Shown: positions 27,893-38,184 of the stretch, in pieces
Layout of the letters: each line of letters opens with the position of its first letter
How positions within the stretch are numbered: the stretch's first letter is position 1
From: an uncultured Verrucomicrobiota bacterium
Lineage (GTDB): Bacteria; Verrucomicrobiota; Verrucomicrobiia; Chthoniobacterales; JACTMZ01
Assembly (NCBI GenBank): GCA_903953565.1
Contig: CAJBKE010000004.1
Span: forward strand, 62,001-126,000
Length of the DNA: 64,000 nt
Direction: 5' to 3'
Program-made: the position numbers and the translations under genes
The notes under the pieces: generated by a model
The model's input: only the letters and a program-made list of their open reading frames with translations
Database searches by the model: none
What the model was told of the DNA's origin: nothing

Positions 27893-28972
27893 ATGAAGTG
27901 GTCATTTCATCTGGCGCGGATCGTCGGCATCGACGTCCGTGTCCACGTCACCTTCGTCCTGCTCCTCGCTTGGTTCGGATACGTCTACTACGCCGATGGC
28001 GGGCAAGCCGCGATGTTTGCCGGCCTTTTCTTCATCATCCTGCTCTTCGTTTGTGTCTTGCTTCACGAGTTCGGCCATGCGCTGGCGGCCCGCGCTTACG
28101 GGATCAATACGCCGGATATCACACTCCTGCCCATCGGAGGTGTGGCGCGTCTCGAGAGGATGCCGGACAAACCTTGGCAGGAATTGGTGGTGGCGCTGGC
28201 GGGGCCTGCGGTGAATGTTGTCATCGCCTTTGCACTTTACGTGGTGATCGGACGTGTCTTCCACCTTGGCGAGTTGGAGCAAATCGCCGAAGGCGGGGGC
28301 AATCTGCTGACGCGCCTGCTGGCGATCAATGTTATCCTGGTCGTGTTCAACCTGCTGCCCGCATTTCCCATGGATGGCGGCCGGGTCTTGCGTGCGGCCT
28401 TGGCCATGCGGATGAAACATGCGCGAGCCACCCAGATTGCGGCGACGGTCGGACAGTTCGTTGCCGTGATCTTCGGGTTGGCCGGCCTGTTTGGTGGTAA
28501 TCCCTTTCTGCTCTTCATCGCCGTCTTTGTTTTCCTCGGGGCACGGAGCGAAGCCTCCTATGCCGTGTTCAAGGAAGCCGCGGATGAGACTCGCGTCGGC
28601 AGCATCATGCATCCAATGGGGCCGGTTTTGTTTCCGGGAATGAGCGCATCGGAAGCGGCGCAGTTGGCGATCGGAGGCAACATGGGGATTCTTCCGGTCG
28701 TGGAGCGCTCCCTGCGTTTGCTCGGCGTCGTCCCGACGGAGTCCCTGGCCAGCGCCCTGCGCTGGGATCCACAGGCGAAGATCGACACCCTGCTGCGCCA
28801 TGATTTTGTCAGCGTCAGTGCGGAGTCCACCTTGTCCCAAGTCTTCGCGCGGCTGCGCAGCGCGCCGCAGCAGGTGTTTCCCGTCACCAACGCTTCGGGC
28901 GAATTGGTCGGGTTGCTCGCGCGTGAGGATGTGGCTACTGCTCTCGGCGTGGCGTCGCAAGGCAGTGATTGA
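27893..28972 (+). CDS. Site-2 protease family (M50) membrane peptidase with C-terminal CBS domains
   Basis: 359-residue intramembrane zinc metalloprotease-like protein. The zinc motif HEFGH lies in the third membrane helix (about 59-63), and the third ligand in LLPAFPMDGGRVLRA. About six membrane helices are followed by two CBS-like modules (about 235-355), as in the Rip3-type group. Substrate is unknown; such proteases usually release anti-sigma or regulatory proteins. ATG 27893 has GAGG nine bases upstream; the TTG at 27884 is less likely. Confidence 0.9.
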   Translation: MKWSFHLARIVGIDVRVHVTFVLLLAWFGYVYYADGGQAAMFAGLFFIILLFVCVLLHEFGHALAARAYGINTPDITLLPIGGVARLERMPDKPWQELVVALAGPAVNVVIAFALYVVIGRVFHLGELEQIAEGGGNLLTRLLAINVILVVFNLLPAFPMDGGRVLRAALAMRMKHARATQIAATVGQFVAVIFGLAGLFGGNPFLLFIAVFVFLGARSEASYAVFKEAADETRVGSIMHPMGPVLFPGMSASEAAQLAIGGNMGILPVVERSLRLLGVVPTESLASALRWDPQAKIDTLLRHDFVSVSAESTLSQVFARLRSAPQQVFPVTNASGELVGLLAREDVATALGVASQGSD

Positions 28973-29011
28973 ATTTGCCCAGCGGCAAACATAGGTTCTA
29001 GTCTAATTATC

Positions 29012-29049
29012 GAGCCCCCAGAACCGCGCAAAGCCGCGGCCGGGGGCTC
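29012..29049 (+). other. Stable hairpin directly upstream of the CoA-transferase start
   Basis: Outer 8-base stem GAGCCCCC (29012-29019) with GGGGGCTC (29042-29049), enclosing an inner CCGCG/CGCGG pairing. It ends seven bases before the ATG at 29057, where a ribosome-binding site would be. It may end the upstream transcript without a T-run, or may control translation. Confidence 0.5.
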
Positions 29050-29056
29050 TGACATT

Positions 29057-30553
29057 ATGATATCCGGTTTTCCCGCTCTGAGCGCCGCCGAAGCCGCGGC
29101 CCTGATCGACCATGACGATGTGGTCGGATTCGGCGGGTTCACCCCCGCAGGTTCGCCCAAGGCAGTATCGCGGGAAATCGCGGCCCGCGCCATCCGCGAG
29201 CACGAGGCCGGGCGCCCGTTTTCCATCGGGGTCATCACCGGGGCCAGCACGGGTCCTTCGCTCGACGGCGTGCTGGCGGCCAGTGATGCGGTCAAATTCC
29301 GCACGCCTTACCAGAGCGATCCGGAACTGCGCAAACGCATCAACACCGGCAAAACACAATTTTTCGACATGCATCTCTCGCAGTTGCCGCAAGCCGTGCG
29401 CTACGGCTTTCTCGGGGAGATGGATTGGGCCGTGGTCGAGGTCTGCGATATCCGGCCGAACGGCGAGGTGACCTTGACCAGCAGCGTGGGTGCCGCGCCG
29501 ACCTTTTTGCACAAGGCAAAGCGTGTTATTTTCGAGCTCAATCACCGCCATCCCGCGGCGTTGCGCGGGTTCCACGATATCTACGAGCCGGAGGACCCGC
29601 CGACCCGGTCGCACATTCCCATCTACCATCCGGCCGACCGCATCGGCACGGAGACGATCATGGTCGACCCGGCCAAGATAGCCGGTGTGGTGGAGACGGA
29701 CCTTGATGACGAAGTCAGCGCTTTCGACCAACCAAACGAGGTTACGCGCCAGATCGGCGAGAATGTCGCCGCTTTTCTCGCCGCCGAGCTTCACGCGGGC
29801 CGCATCCCCGCCGACTTCCTTCCCATCCAGAGCGGCGTCGGCAACATCGCCAATGCCGTCCTTTCCGCCATGGGCAGCCATCCCGGGATTCCCGCGTTCA
29901 CCATGTATACGGAGGTCATCCAAGACTCCGTCATCCATTTGATGAGGGAAGGCCGCATCAAGTTTGCCAGCGGTTCCTCGCTCACCATCAGTAGCGACGT
30001 GATGCGCGACCTCTACCGGGATCTCGAACAATTCCGCGGCAAGCTGCTGCTGCGTCCGCAGGAGATCTCGAACAACCCCGAGGTCGTTCGCCGCCTCGGC
30101 ATCATTTCCATCAATACCGCGCTGGAACTCGACCTTTACGGTAACGTCAACAGCACGCATGTCATGGGCCGCCAAATGATGAACGGCATCGGCGGGTCGG
30201 GGGACTTCACACGTAACGCCTACATCTCCATCTTCACCTGCCCGTCATCGGTCAAGGGCGGAAAAATCAGCCCGATCGTTCCCATGGTTTCGCACCTCGA
30301 CCACAGCGAGCACAGCGTGCAAATCGTCGTTACCGAGCACGGCGTGGCTGACCTTCGTGGCAAGTCGCCGCACGAGCGCGCCGGCCTGATCATCGACCGG
30401 TGCGCCCACCCCGAATATCGCGAGCTGTTGCGCCGCTATCTTGCGCTGGGCGGAACAGCCCACACCCCGCAGAGCTTCGACAGCGCCTACGCATTCCATC
30501 GGGCTTTTCTCGCCGAGGGCGACATGCGCAAGGCGGTCATCACCGCGCCCTGA
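29057..30553 (+). CDS. Acetyl-CoA hydrolase/transferase family (succinyl-CoA:acetate CoA-transferase type)
   Basis: 498-residue class I CoA-transferase of the Cat1/AarC group. Diagnostic segments are GFGGFTPAGSPKAV near the N-terminus, GVGNIANAVL, the catalytic glutamate in MYTEVIQDSV, and the C-terminal EHGVADLRGKSP. Length agrees with succinyl-CoA:acetate CoA-transferases (about 500 aa). The family moves CoA between succinyl-CoA or propionyl-CoA and acetate. It is immediately followed by citrate synthase, as in the AarC/AarA partnership of Acetobacter, suggesting a role in acetate activation and in the succinyl-CoA step of the TCA cycle. Confidence 0.92.
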   Translation: MISGFPALSAAEAAALIDHDDVVGFGGFTPAGSPKAVSREIAARAIREHEAGRPFSIGVITGASTGPSLDGVLAASDAVKFRTPYQSDPELRKRINTGKTQFFDMHLSQLPQAVRYGFLGEMDWAVVEVCDIRPNGEVTLTSSVGAAPTFLHKAKRVIFELNHRHPAALRGFHDIYEPEDPPTRSHIPIYHPADRIGTETIMVDPAKIAGVVETDLDDEVSAFDQPNEVTRQIGENVAAFLAAELHAGRIPADFLPIQSGVGNIANAVLSAMGSHPGIPAFTMYTEVIQDSVIHLMREGRIKFASGSSLTISSDVMRDLYRDLEQFRGKLLLRPQEISNNPEVVRRLGIISINTALELDLYGNVNSTHVMGRQMMNGIGGSGDFTRNAYISIFTCPSSVKGGKISPIVPMVSHLDHSEHSVQIVVTEHGVADLRGKSPHERAGLIIDRCAHPEYRELLRRYLALGGTAHTPQSFDSAYAFHRAFLAEGDMRKAVITAP

Positions 30554-30637
30554 CAAGGCCCGCTCCGGCCGAAAATCTTGCCCCAGCGAGGCCTTTTGAT
30601 TGCCTCGTCCAGAAGGGGAGGGTATGATCCCGCGTTT

Positions 30638-31954
30638 TTGAGCACCGCAACCGCCAGCACCAACAAAGCAAAGCTCTCCCTGCCGGGGCGGCCGGAGGTC
30701 GAGTTGCCCGTCATGGTCGGCACCGAGGGCGAGCACGCCATCGACGTGCGGGCCCTGCGTGACCAGAGCGGCTACATCACCTACGACGACGGTTTCGCCA
30801 ATACCGGTTCCTGTAGCAGCAACATCACGTTCATCGATGGCGAGAAGGGGATCCTTCGCCATCGTGGGTATCGCATCGAGGACCTGGCCAATGATTCGAT
30901 CTTCCTCGAGACCGCCTACCTGATCATTTACGGCGAGTTACCCTCGTCGAAAGACCTTTCCAAATTCCGCGGACGCATCGCTTCGAGCGCCTCCGTGCAC
31001 GAGAGCATGCGCCATTTCTTCGAGGGGTTCCCGGACTCGTCGCATCCTATGGCCATTCTCTCGGCCATGCTCAATTCGCTCGGCTGTTACTACCCCGAGA
31101 TGACCTCGCACAAGAAGCAGCTCGACGAGAATCATTTCGATTGGGCGGCCGCCTTGCTCATTTCCAAAGTTCGCACGCTGGCTGCGATGTCCTACCGCAC
31201 CAAGCGCGGCTTGCCATTCGTTTACCCGCGATGGGACCTGCGCTACGCCGCGAATTTTTTGCACATGATGTTCTCCGAGCCTTACCGGGACTACAACCCG
31301 AAGCCGGAAGTGACCGACGCGCTGGATCTTATTTTGCTACTCCACGCCGACCACGAGCAGAACTGCAGCACGTCCACCGTGCGCATGGTAGCTTCCAGCG
31401 GGGCGAATCTTTTTGCCAGCGTCTCCGCCGGTGTCAGCGCCCTTTGGGGCCCCCTCCATGGCGGTGCCAATGCCGCGGTTATCGAGATGCTCGAGGAGAT
31501 CAGCGCTTCCGGTGATGACGGACACAAGGCGATCGAGGCGGCGAAGAAGGGTGAGCGCCGCCTCATGGGCTTTGGTCACCGCGTTTACAAGAACTACGAT
31601 CCGCGCGCCCGCATTCTCGGCGAGGCGGCCAAGAGGGTTCTCATCTCCATGGGGATCCAGGATCCGCTCCTCGAGATTGCCCAGCATCTCGAACAGGCGG
31701 CTTTGAGCGACGACTACTTCATTTCGCGCAAGTTGTATCCGAACGTCGATTTCTACAGCGGCATCATCCTGCGGGCCATCGGCATCCCGGTGGACATGTT
31801 CCCCGTGATGTTCGCCATCGGCCGCATGCCGGGATGGATCGCCAACTGGCGTGAAGTGGCCAGTAACCCGAAGATGAAAATCCACCGTCCCCGCCAAGTT
31901 TACACGGGACGGACGGAACGCGACTACGTCCCGATCGAGAAGCGCGGCGAGTAA
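30638..31954 (+). CDS. gltA: Citrate synthase
   Basis: 438-residue type II citrate synthase condensing oxaloacetate and acetyl-CoA. It contains [23 protein letters not shown], the histidines in [12 protein letters not shown] and [15 protein letters not shown], and the catalytic [14 protein letters not shown] region. I favour the TTG at 30638, where family-like sequence (AKLSLPG) begins; AGGGGAGGG lies 15 bases upstream, further than ideal. TTG codons at 30578 and 30596 are in frame but give unrelated N-termini. It begins 84 bases after the CoA-transferase. Confidence 0.95.
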   Translation: MSTATASTNKAKLSLPGRPEVELPVMVGTEGEHAIDVRALRDQSGYITYDDGFANTGSCSSNITFIDGEKGILRHRGYRIEDLANDSIFLETAYLIIYGELPSSKDLSKFRGRIASSASVHESMRHFFEGFPDSSHPMAILSAMLNSLGCYYPEMTSHKKQLDENHFDWAAALLISKVRTLAAMSYRTKRGLPFVYPRWDLRYAANFLHMMFSEPYRDYNPKPEVTDALDLILLLHADHEQNCSTSTVRMVASSGANLFASVSAGVSALWGPLHGGANAAVIEMLEEISASGDDGHKAIEAAKKGERRLMGFGHRVYKNYDPRARILGEAAKRVLISMGIQDPLLEIAQHLEQAALSDDYFISRKLYPNVDFYSGIILRAIGIPVDMFPVMFAIGRMPGWIANWREVASNPKMKIHRPRQVYTGRTERDYVPIEKRGE

Positions 31955-31960
31955 GCGCTT

Positions 31961-32001
31961 GGTGGAGGGACAAAGATCGCGCCAGGACGGCGCGATCCAC
32001 C
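31961..32001. repeat. Palindromic repeat after gltA (copy 1 of a shared 25-mer)
   Basis: Perfect inverted repeat GATCGCGCC / GGCGCGATC (31975-31983, 31989-31997), flanked by GGTGGA on the left and TCCACC on the right. The segment 31977-32001 recurs at 50601-50625 with two differences. It lies between convergent gltA and the secreted phosphohydrolase gene. Confidence 0.7.
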
Positions 32002-32269
32002 GGGGACAGTTCAGAATTTTCTGGGGGTGCGGCACCTCCGCTCCGTCTAGATCTTTGCCTTGTGCGGGATACGTTCTTGGGTAGGGCGGAGCCTCCGGAC
32101 CCGCCGTGCGGTGACGATCCCGCCGCGCCGAGGACGTCGCGCCCTACCGGCGACTAGCCAGTCGCAGCACACACTCGCCAGCGCGCGTGTGTGGGGCAAC
32201 GTGCGGTCGTGCCGCGAGTCGGACGACATGACTCGCCATATCAGACCGCCATGACATTTCGACAAAGCT
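32002..32269. repeat. Gene-free spacer built of inverted repeats, including a REP-like GTAGGGC...GCCCTAC unit
   Basis: No credible gene. At 32081-32147 the sequence opens with GTAGGGC and closes with GCGCCCTAC, a two-headed REP-like element. Further inverted repeats follow: CACACAC / GTGTGTG at 32168-32174 and 32187-32193, and CGAGTC / GACTCG at 32215-32220 and 32230-32235. The spacer separates two convergent genes and may work as a transcription barrier. Confidence 0.65.
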
Positions 32270-33823
32270 CTATTCCGCTTTTTCCTCGGCGGCTTTGTAG
32301 CTGATGACCCAAGAAGGGTCTTCAACGAGGAACTGCGGTTTTCCTTTGTGAAAGGAGAGCTGCCCGATGAGGTCCACAGTCGAGTCCTCGGGTAGCTTCC
32401 GCAGCGGTCGCAGGGCCTTCGAGTTGCGATTGGAACTCCAGAGGGCGTATTCCTCGCCGCCCACCTTGATGGTGAGGGGGCGGCGCGAGGAAATCGCTCC
32501 CTTCACGCGGAAGAACTCACCGGTGTGTTTATCGAACTCGGCGGCGATCTTCGTGTTGAAGACCGGCAACTCGGATGCTTTGAGGCGGTCGAATCCAACG
32601 GCCAGTGGCGTGTAGTCATTGGCCGGCGTGCCCGGATCGGACAACTCCAGACGTTTTGCTTTGTCGTTGTCGCTGACAATGCGGGCACGGAAGGTCACAG
32701 GATAGTGGTCACTGAAGCCGGAGCCTCCACCGAAGTTGCTCCAACGACGCGGAAGGTTGAGCTGTGTAACCGCATTGACGCCTTGCAGAGCAACTGGGGT
32801 GAACGAATTGTCGACGTATTGAACTCCGCTGTGATCGTAAAGTCCGGGCGTGATCATAGCCTGCATCAAAGTCCCCCAAGTCCCGTCATAGTGGTCCGAG
32901 CGTCGCTCATCCGCGGGGAGTTCGTACCAGAGGTTGTAGAGTGAGTAATTCGTGGCACTGGCCGTCGTCATTTCGTCGCCCTGTGATCCGAGAACGTCGT
33001 TGATCCCCGTCTTGCCCATTTGCGGGTAGGCCTGGCTCTGGTTGTATTGCGAATTGAAGTCACCGGTGACGATCACGTCGGCCGAAGGATCCGCAGCAAA
33101 AATCGCGTCGAGTCGTTCGCGGAGGGTCTTGGCGTTGAAGCGGCGGGTTTGCTCGGAATCAAGGGCGCTGGCTCCGGATTTCCAGTGGTTGACGAAAATG
33201 GTGAGGGGATGCCCTTCAACCTCGAGCTCCACCTCGAGCACATCGCGCGCGTCCGGGGTGGGATGGCTCTTCACCGCCTTGATCGGGAACTTGCTGAGCA
33301 AGCCGTTCTTGTGGCCCTTTTTGTGCACAGCGCGGTCCGTGGTGGCCATCGCCGCGAAGTCGGGTGCATCGGCGCCGATTGCGACCTGGTAGCCCGTCAT
33401 TCCTTGATCGCCGAGATACTTGAGGAGCAGAGCCTCAGATGGCAGGCCGCGGACCTCGTCATTCAGGTCCGAGGTCAGCATTTTTTCCACTGTGGTGTCT
33501 TTGTATTTCTCTAGGAACGCGGCGTAGTCCGTCACCTTGGAGTCGGGCGTGAAGTCCAACTCGAGCTCGTTGAGAGCAATGATATCCGGGCCGGCCCCGT
33601 CGTTGAAGGTCTGCAAAACTCGGGCGATGCCTTCCATCTTGCGGAGCATCTTCGCCGGAGAGTAGGCGTTCGCCTCCCCGGTTTCCGCGTAGTCATCGAA
33701 GATGGCGACCTTGTCGGCATCGAAGAGATTTTCCACGTTGTAGGTGACCACCGTGAATTCGCGCGCATGGGCGACCGAGACGAGGGCGGCTGTGAGCAGG
33801 GCCGCCCGAAGGGCTGAGTTCAT
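32270..33823 (-). CDS. Secreted endonuclease/exonuclease/phosphatase-family protein
   Basis: 517-residue exported protein of the DNase I-like phosphohydrolase superfamily. The signal peptide ends near SVAHA (residues 1-20). Active-site motifs are VTYNVENLFD, LNELE (metal-binding glutamate), FVNHWKSG (histidine), VTGDFN (Asp-Asn pair) and FSDHYPV (Asp-His). A further C-terminal domain of about 130 residues follows (FNTKIAAEFDKHTGEFFRVKG onward), resembling an OB or beta-sandwich module. It may be an extracellular nuclease or phosphodiesterase for nutrient recovery; the substrate is undetermined. ATG 33823 starts the signal peptide, so the longer frame is rejected. Confidence 0.88.
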   Translation of the reverse strand: MNSALRAALLTAALVSVAHAREFTVVTYNVENLFDADKVAIFDDYAETGEANAYSPAKMLRKMEGIARVLQTFNDGAGPDIIALNELELDFTPDSKVTDYAAFLEKYKDTTVEKMLTSDLNDEVRGLPSEALLLKYLGDQGMTGYQVAIGADAPDFAAMATTDRAVHKKGHKNGLLSKFPIKAVKSHPTPDARDVLEVELEVEGHPLTIFVNHWKSGASALDSEQTRRFNAKTLRERLDAIFAADPSADVIVTGDFNSQYNQSQAYPQMGKTGINDVLGSQGDEMTTASATNYSLYNLWYELPADERRSDHYDGTWGTLMQAMITPGLYDHSGVQYVDNSFTPVALQGVNAVTQLNLPRRWSNFGGGSGFSDHYPVTFRARIVSDNDKAKRLELSDPGTPANDYTPLAVGFDRLKASELPVFNTKIAAEFDKHTGEFFRVKGAISSRRPLTIKVGGEEYALWSSNRNSKALRPLRKLPEDSTVDLIGQLSFHKGKPQFLVEDPSWVISYKAAEEKAE

Positions 33824-33856
33824 CGCAGCCACGGTCGTCACTTTGCGGGCCCTTGC

Positions 33857-33894
33857 AAATAAAAATCCCGTCCCGCGCGGACGCGGGACGGGAT
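33857..33894 (-). terminator. Intrinsic terminator of ppdK
   Basis: Perfect 13-base stem (33865-33877 with 33882-33894) and four-base loop; on the minus strand it is followed by TTTTTATTTG. It lies about 25 bases beyond the ppdK stop codon and separates it from the phosphohydrolase gene. Confidence 0.93.
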
Positions 33895-33918
33895 GGCGGG
33901 AGGGAAATTCCCGTTTGA

Positions 33919-36678
33919 TCAACTGAGAGCGGCTTGAGCCGCCGCGAGGCGCGCGATGGGCACACGGAACGGTGAGCAGCTGACGTAATCGAGCCCGATC
34001 TCGTGGCAGAACTCCACGCTGTCCGGGTCGCCGCCATGCTCTCCGCAGATCCCGAGCTTAAGCTTCTTGCGCGTTTTGCGTCCGAGTTCGCAAGCGATTT
34101 GCATGAGCTTGCCGACGCCCTGCGTGTCGACGCTGGCGAACGGATTCTTCTTCACGATCTCCATTTCCTGGTAGACCGGCAGGAAGCTGCCGGAGTCGTC
34201 CCGGCTCATGGCCAGTGTGGTCTGCGTGAGGTCGTTGGTGCCGAAGCTGAAGAACTCAGCATCCTCTGCGATTTCGTCCGCGACGAGCGCGGCGCGCGGG
34301 ACCTCGATCATCGTCCCCACGAGGTAGTCGAACTTGACCTTCTTTTCCTTCGCGACCTCGGCGGCCACACGGTGGACGAGTTCGGTCTGAAGTTTGAGTT
34401 CCTTGGTGAAACCGGCCAACGGGATCATGACTTCGGGGCGGACCTTGATGCCTTTTTTCTGCACCTCGGCTGCGGCCTCGAAGATGGCGCGAACCTGCAT
34501 CTCGGAGATCTCCGGATAGCTGATGCCGAGGCGGCACCCACGGTGTCCGAGCATCGGGTTGAACTCGTGGAGGTCGTGCACGCGTTTGGCGATTTTGTCG
34601 GCGCTAATGCCGAGCTTGTTGGCCAGAGCGTTCTGCTGCGCGTGGTCGTGCGGCAGGAACTCGTGGAGCGGCGGGTCGAGCAGGCGGATGGTCGCGGGCA
34701 GGCCCTTGAGCGCTTTGAAGATGCCGATGAAATCTTCGCGTTGGTAAGGCAGGAGCTTGGCCAGAGCGGCTTGGCGGTCTTCCTTTTTCTCCGCGAGGAT
34801 CATTTCGCGGATGGCGTCGATGCGGTCGCCCTCGAAGAACATGTGCTCCGTGCGGCACAGGCCGATGCCGATGGCGCCGAAAGCGACAGCGTTGGCCGTC
34901 TGCTCGGGCGTGTCGGCATTCGTGCGGACCCCGAGGCGGGTTGCCTTGGAGCACCAGCTCATGAGCTGCTCGAAGCCCTTGTAAACCTCGCTCTTCGCAG
35001 GGCTCAGCGATTTCTCGACGAGGACTTGGACGATTTCCGAAGGGGCGGTCTTGATTTGTCCGTCATAGACCTCGCCCGCTGTGCCGTCGATCGAGAGGTA
35101 ATCTCCCTCGTGGTAGGTGTGGTTGCCGACCTTGAGCGTCTTGTCGTGGTAATCAATGTGGAGCGCACCGGCGCCGCAGACGCAGACCTTGCCCATCTGG
35201 CGGGCGACGAGGGCGGCGTGCGAGCTGACCCCGCCGCGCGCGGTGAGGATACCCTCGGCCGCGATCATACCGCGCAGGTCTTCGGGCGATGTCTCGACGC
35301 GGACGAGGAGGACTTTTTCACCTTTGTCGGCGGCTTCGACGCAACGTTCGGCATTGAAGTAGATTTTACCCGAGGCCGCGCCGGGACCGGCGGGGAGCCC
35401 TTTGGCAATGACCTTGGCCGCCTTGACCGCGTGGCGGTCGAAGATGGGCGCGAGGACCTGGTCGAGCTGCTCGGCCGGCACGCGGTGCACGGCGGTTTTC
35501 CAGTCGATGAGTTTTTCTTTCACCATGTCGCAGGCGATTTTCACCGCAGCGAGACCGGTGCGTTTGCCGTTGCGGGTCTGCAACATGAAAAGCTTGCCGT
35601 CTTCGACGGTGAACTCGAAGTCCTGCATGTCTTTGAAATGCTTCTCGAGGGTCTTCTGGACCTTGAGGAGCTGGCGGTAGGCCGGCGGGAAATGTTTTTC
35701 CATGCCGATGACCGCTTCCGGCGTGCGCACGCCAGCCACGACGTCCTCACCCTGCGCGTTGACGAGGAATTCGCCGTAGAGGACTTTGGCACCGCTGGCC
35801 GGGTCGCGCGTGAAGGCGACGCCGGAACCGCTGGTCTCACCCATGTTGCCGAAGACCATGCCCTGCACGTTGACCGCCGTGCCCCATTCGTGGGGGATGT
35901 TGTATTTGCGGCGGTAGACGTTGGCGCGCTCGTTGTTCCACGAGCCGAAGACCGCACCGACCGCGCCCATGAGCTGCTGGCGGGGATCATTGGGGAAAGT
36001 TTTCCCGGTGCGCTCTTTGACCAAGGCCTTGAAGCGTTTGACCATCTCCTTCAGCGCCTTGGCGTCGAGCGCGGTGTCGCCAATGTGCGGATCCTGAGGG
36101 AAAAGTTCGGCTTTGAGTTCTTCAATGACCGTCTCAAACGGCTCGTGCTCCTCGCCCGGACGCTTCTGCACACCCATGACGACGTCGCCATACATCTGGA
36201 TGAAACGGCGGTAGCAGTCGTAGGCGAAACGCTCGTTGTTGGTCAAACGCGCCAGACCCTCCACCGTGGCGTCGTTGAGGCCGAGATTGAGGATGGTGTC
36301 CATCATGCCCGGCATCGAGTCGCGGGCGCCGGAACGCACGGCGACGAGCAGCGGGTTCTCCACGCTGCCGAATTTTTTGCCCATGGATTTCTCCATTTTG
36401 GCCACGGCGGCGTCGATCTGTGCGTCGAGCTGCTTCGGGTAGGTGCGCTTGTGGTCGTAGTAGTAAGTGCAGACTTCGGTGCTGATGGTGAAGCCGCAGG
36501 GCACGGGAAGTCCGATGCGCGTCATTTCACCGAGGTTGGCGCCTTTGCCGCCGAGCAGCGCTTTCATCGTGCCGTCGCCGTCCGATTTTCCGTCACCGAA
36601 ATAGTAAACGTATTTGCCTTTGGTTCCTGCGGTCGTCTTTGTTTTTTTGCCGCCCTTTTTCTTCGAGGTTTTGCTCAT
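33919..36678 (-). CDS. ppdK: Pyruvate, phosphate dikinase
   Basis: 919-residue PPDK, reversibly converting PEP, AMP and PPi into pyruvate, ATP and phosphate. A Lys-rich leader (1-22) comes before the ATP-grasp domain ([27 protein letters not shown]). The phosphohistidine domain has [18 protein letters not shown], and the C-terminal TIM barrel ends with the active-site cysteine in CGEHGGDP. The catalytic His in SSHAA and the Cys are both present, so it should be active. The gene is monocistronic with its own terminator. Its company with a PPi-type phosphofructokinase at 50.7 kb suggests PPi-saving glycolysis. Confidence 0.97.
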   Translation of the reverse strand: MSKTSKKKGGKKTKTTAGTKGKYVYYFGDGKSDGDGTMKALLGGKGANLGEMTRIGLPVPCGFTISTEVCTYYYDHKRTYPKQLDAQIDAAVAKMEKSMGKKFGSVENPLLVAVRSGARDSMPGMMDTILNLGLNDATVEGLARLTNNERFAYDCYRRFIQMYGDVVMGVQKRPGEEHEPFETVIEELKAELFPQDPHIGDTALDAKALKEMVKRFKALVKERTGKTFPNDPRQQLMGAVGAVFGSWNNERANVYRRKYNIPHEWGTAVNVQGMVFGNMGETSGSGVAFTRDPASGAKVLYGEFLVNAQGEDVVAGVRTPEAVIGMEKHFPPAYRQLLKVQKTLEKHFKDMQDFEFTVEDGKLFMLQTRNGKRTGLAAVKIACDMVKEKLIDWKTAVHRVPAEQLDQVLAPIFDRHAVKAAKVIAKGLPAGPGAASGKIYFNAERCVEAADKGEKVLLVRVETSPEDLRGMIAAEGILTARGGVSSHAALVARQMGKVCVCGAGALHIDYHDKTLKVGNHTYHEGDYLSIDGTAGEVYDGQIKTAPSEIVQVLVEKSLSPAKSEVYKGFEQLMSWCSKATRLGVRTNADTPEQTANAVAFGAIGIGLCRTEHMFFEGDRIDAIREMILAEKKEDRQAALAKLLPYQREDFIGIFKALKGLPATIRLLDPPLHEFLPHDHAQQNALANKLGISADKIAKRVHDLHEFNPMLGHRGCRLGISYPEISEMQVRAIFEAAAEVQKKGIKVRPEVMIPLAGFTKELKLQTELVHRVAAEVAKEKKVKFDYLVGTMIEVPRAALVADEIAEDAEFFSFGTNDLTQTTLAMSRDDSGSFLPVYQEMEIVKKNPFASVDTQGVGKLMQIACELGRKTRKKLKLGICGEHGGDPDSVEFCHEIGLDYVSCSPFRVPIARLAAAQAALS

Positions 36679-36745
36679 GAGTGTGGGTAAAATTTAGTTG
36701 AGAAAGAACGGAGAGGATTATCCGGCGGGGCGGGCGGTGTCAATT

Positions 36746-38038
36746 TCAGCCGCAGATTTCGCGGATGCCGGCCCGCAACGCAGCCACTGAGCTCTCCAAC
36801 TCCGGCCCCGTGAAGCAGAGTGGAGGCATCAAAACCAAGGTGTCGCGGATCGGCCGAGTGAGGAGTCCGTGCCGCCTTGCCGCCATGCAGATTTTCGCGC
36901 CGGTTTGGTCCTGCCAAGGAAAGGGCGTGCCGTCGGGCCTCGCGATATCGATGCCGGCAATGAATCCGCACTGGCGGGTGCCGGAAACGTTCGGTTCGGT
37001 AGCGAGACCCAGCAGCAGCTCCGCAAGATGGGTGATCTTCGGCTGAAGCCGCTCCAGCGTCCGCTCTTCCTCGAAGACTTCCAGGTTGGCCAGCGCCGCG
37101 GCGCATCCCAGCGGATTGCCGCAATAACTGTGACCGTAAAAAAGCGTTTTCATCTCCGCGTAGTAGCCGAGAAAGGCCTGGAAAACTTTCTCCGTCGTCA
37201 GGGTCGCGGCCAGCGGCATTGTTCCGCCGCTCAGACCTTTGGCCAGGGCGATGAAGTCGGGAGCAACATCCTCATGTTCGCAGGCAAACATCTCTCCGGT
37301 GCGACCGAATCCCGTCATGACTTCGTCGAGCAGGAGAAGCACACCCTCGCGGTCGCACCAGGCCCGCAAATCGCGCAACAAGCCCGGCGGCCAGGTGCGC
37401 ATTCCGCCCGCACCTTGGATCAGGGGTTCGATGATCACGCCGGCCAATGACGCTTTGGTCGTGGCATCGAGACTCTCCAGCGAGGCAAGATCCGCCACAT
37501 GCGTCACCGGAAAACTCAGCGGAGCGAAACGATCTTGGAATGCCGCGATCCCGCCGAGGCTGGCCGCGCCGGCCGTGTCGCCGTGGTAGGCATGATCGAA
37601 TGCCGCGAAGCGGCAACGCTCCGAATGACCCGTCAGCTGATGGAATTGCACCGCCATCTTCAGCGCTACCTCGATGGCCGTGGATCCATCGTCGGAATAG
37701 AAAACGCGGGTCAAAGTTTCCGGAGGGAAGAGGGCGACCAGCCTTCCCGCCAACCGGATGGCCGGTTCGTTGGTCGTCCCGAGGAAAGAGCTGTGCGCGA
37801 GTTTTCCCGCTTGCGCACGGATGGCCGCGGTGATTTTCGGATGCGAGTGACCGTGGATGTTGGTCCAGATGGAACTGTTGCCGTCCAAGTATTCGCGACC
37901 TTCGCTGTCGATTAGCACGCTTCCGCGCCCTTCGGAGATGACGAGCGGATCGTATCCGGGGTCACACCAGTCGCGCATCTGGGTGAACGGGTGCCAGATA
38001 TGCTGCTTGTCGGCTGCTTGCAATTCGCTCGTGCGCAT
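36746..38038 (-). CDS. bioA: Adenosylmethionine-8-amino-7-oxononanoate aminotransferase
   Basis: 430-residue class III PLP aminotransferase of biotin synthesis, forming diaminopelargonate with S-adenosylmethionine as amino donor. BioA marks are HIWHPFTQM at the N-terminus, SDDGSTAIEVALKMAVQF, FDHAYHGDT, LLLDEVMTGFGRTG, the PLP lysine in IALAKGLSGG, and HSYCGNPLGCAAALA. ATG 38038 starts the homology; the longer frame to 38104 is not supported. No other bio gene is nearby. Confidence 0.95.
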   Translation of the reverse strand: MRTSELQAADKQHIWHPFTQMRDWCDPGYDPLVISEGRGSVLIDSEGREYLDGNSSIWTNIHGHSHPKITAAIRAQAGKLAHSSFLGTTNEPAIRLAGRLVALFPPETLTRVFYSDDGSTAIEVALKMAVQFHQLTGHSERCRFAAFDHAYHGDTAGAASLGGIAAFQDRFAPLSFPVTHVADLASLESLDATTKASLAGVIIEPLIQGAGGMRTWPPGLLRDLRAWCDREGVLLLLDEVMTGFGRTGEMFACEHEDVAPDFIALAKGLSGGTMPLAATLTTEKVFQAFLGYYAEMKTLFYGHSYCGNPLGCAAALANLEVFEEERTLERLQPKITHLAELLLGLATEPNVSGTRQCGFIAGIDIARPDGTPFPWQDQTGAKICMAARRHGLLTRPIRDTLVLMPPLCFTGPELESSVAALRAGIREICG

Positions 38039-38184
38039 GGCGCGTGAGCATAAACGGCGCCAACGGCATGGAAAGCGCTTCCCGCTGGTTCTAGACGTTG
38101 GCACGTTTTCGCGGAAGCACCTCAGAGCAAATCCGACGAATCGGACTTTCCATCATGGGGCTGCTTGTGCCATAGCCATGGATC

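Noticed and set aside
31955-32269. CRISPR array or insertion sequence in the repeat-rich spacer
   Set aside because: Repeats are palindromic, irregular and not evenly spaced, and there is no transposase or cas gene nearby.
34003-36690. 895-codon open frame antisense to ppdK
   Set aside because: It mirrors a GC-rich, well-conserved gene; its translation has no recognisable domain and repetitive composition. Other long antisense frames (5128-6897, 11719-13242, 18102-19469, 50789-51892, 57193-58407) are rejected for the same reason.
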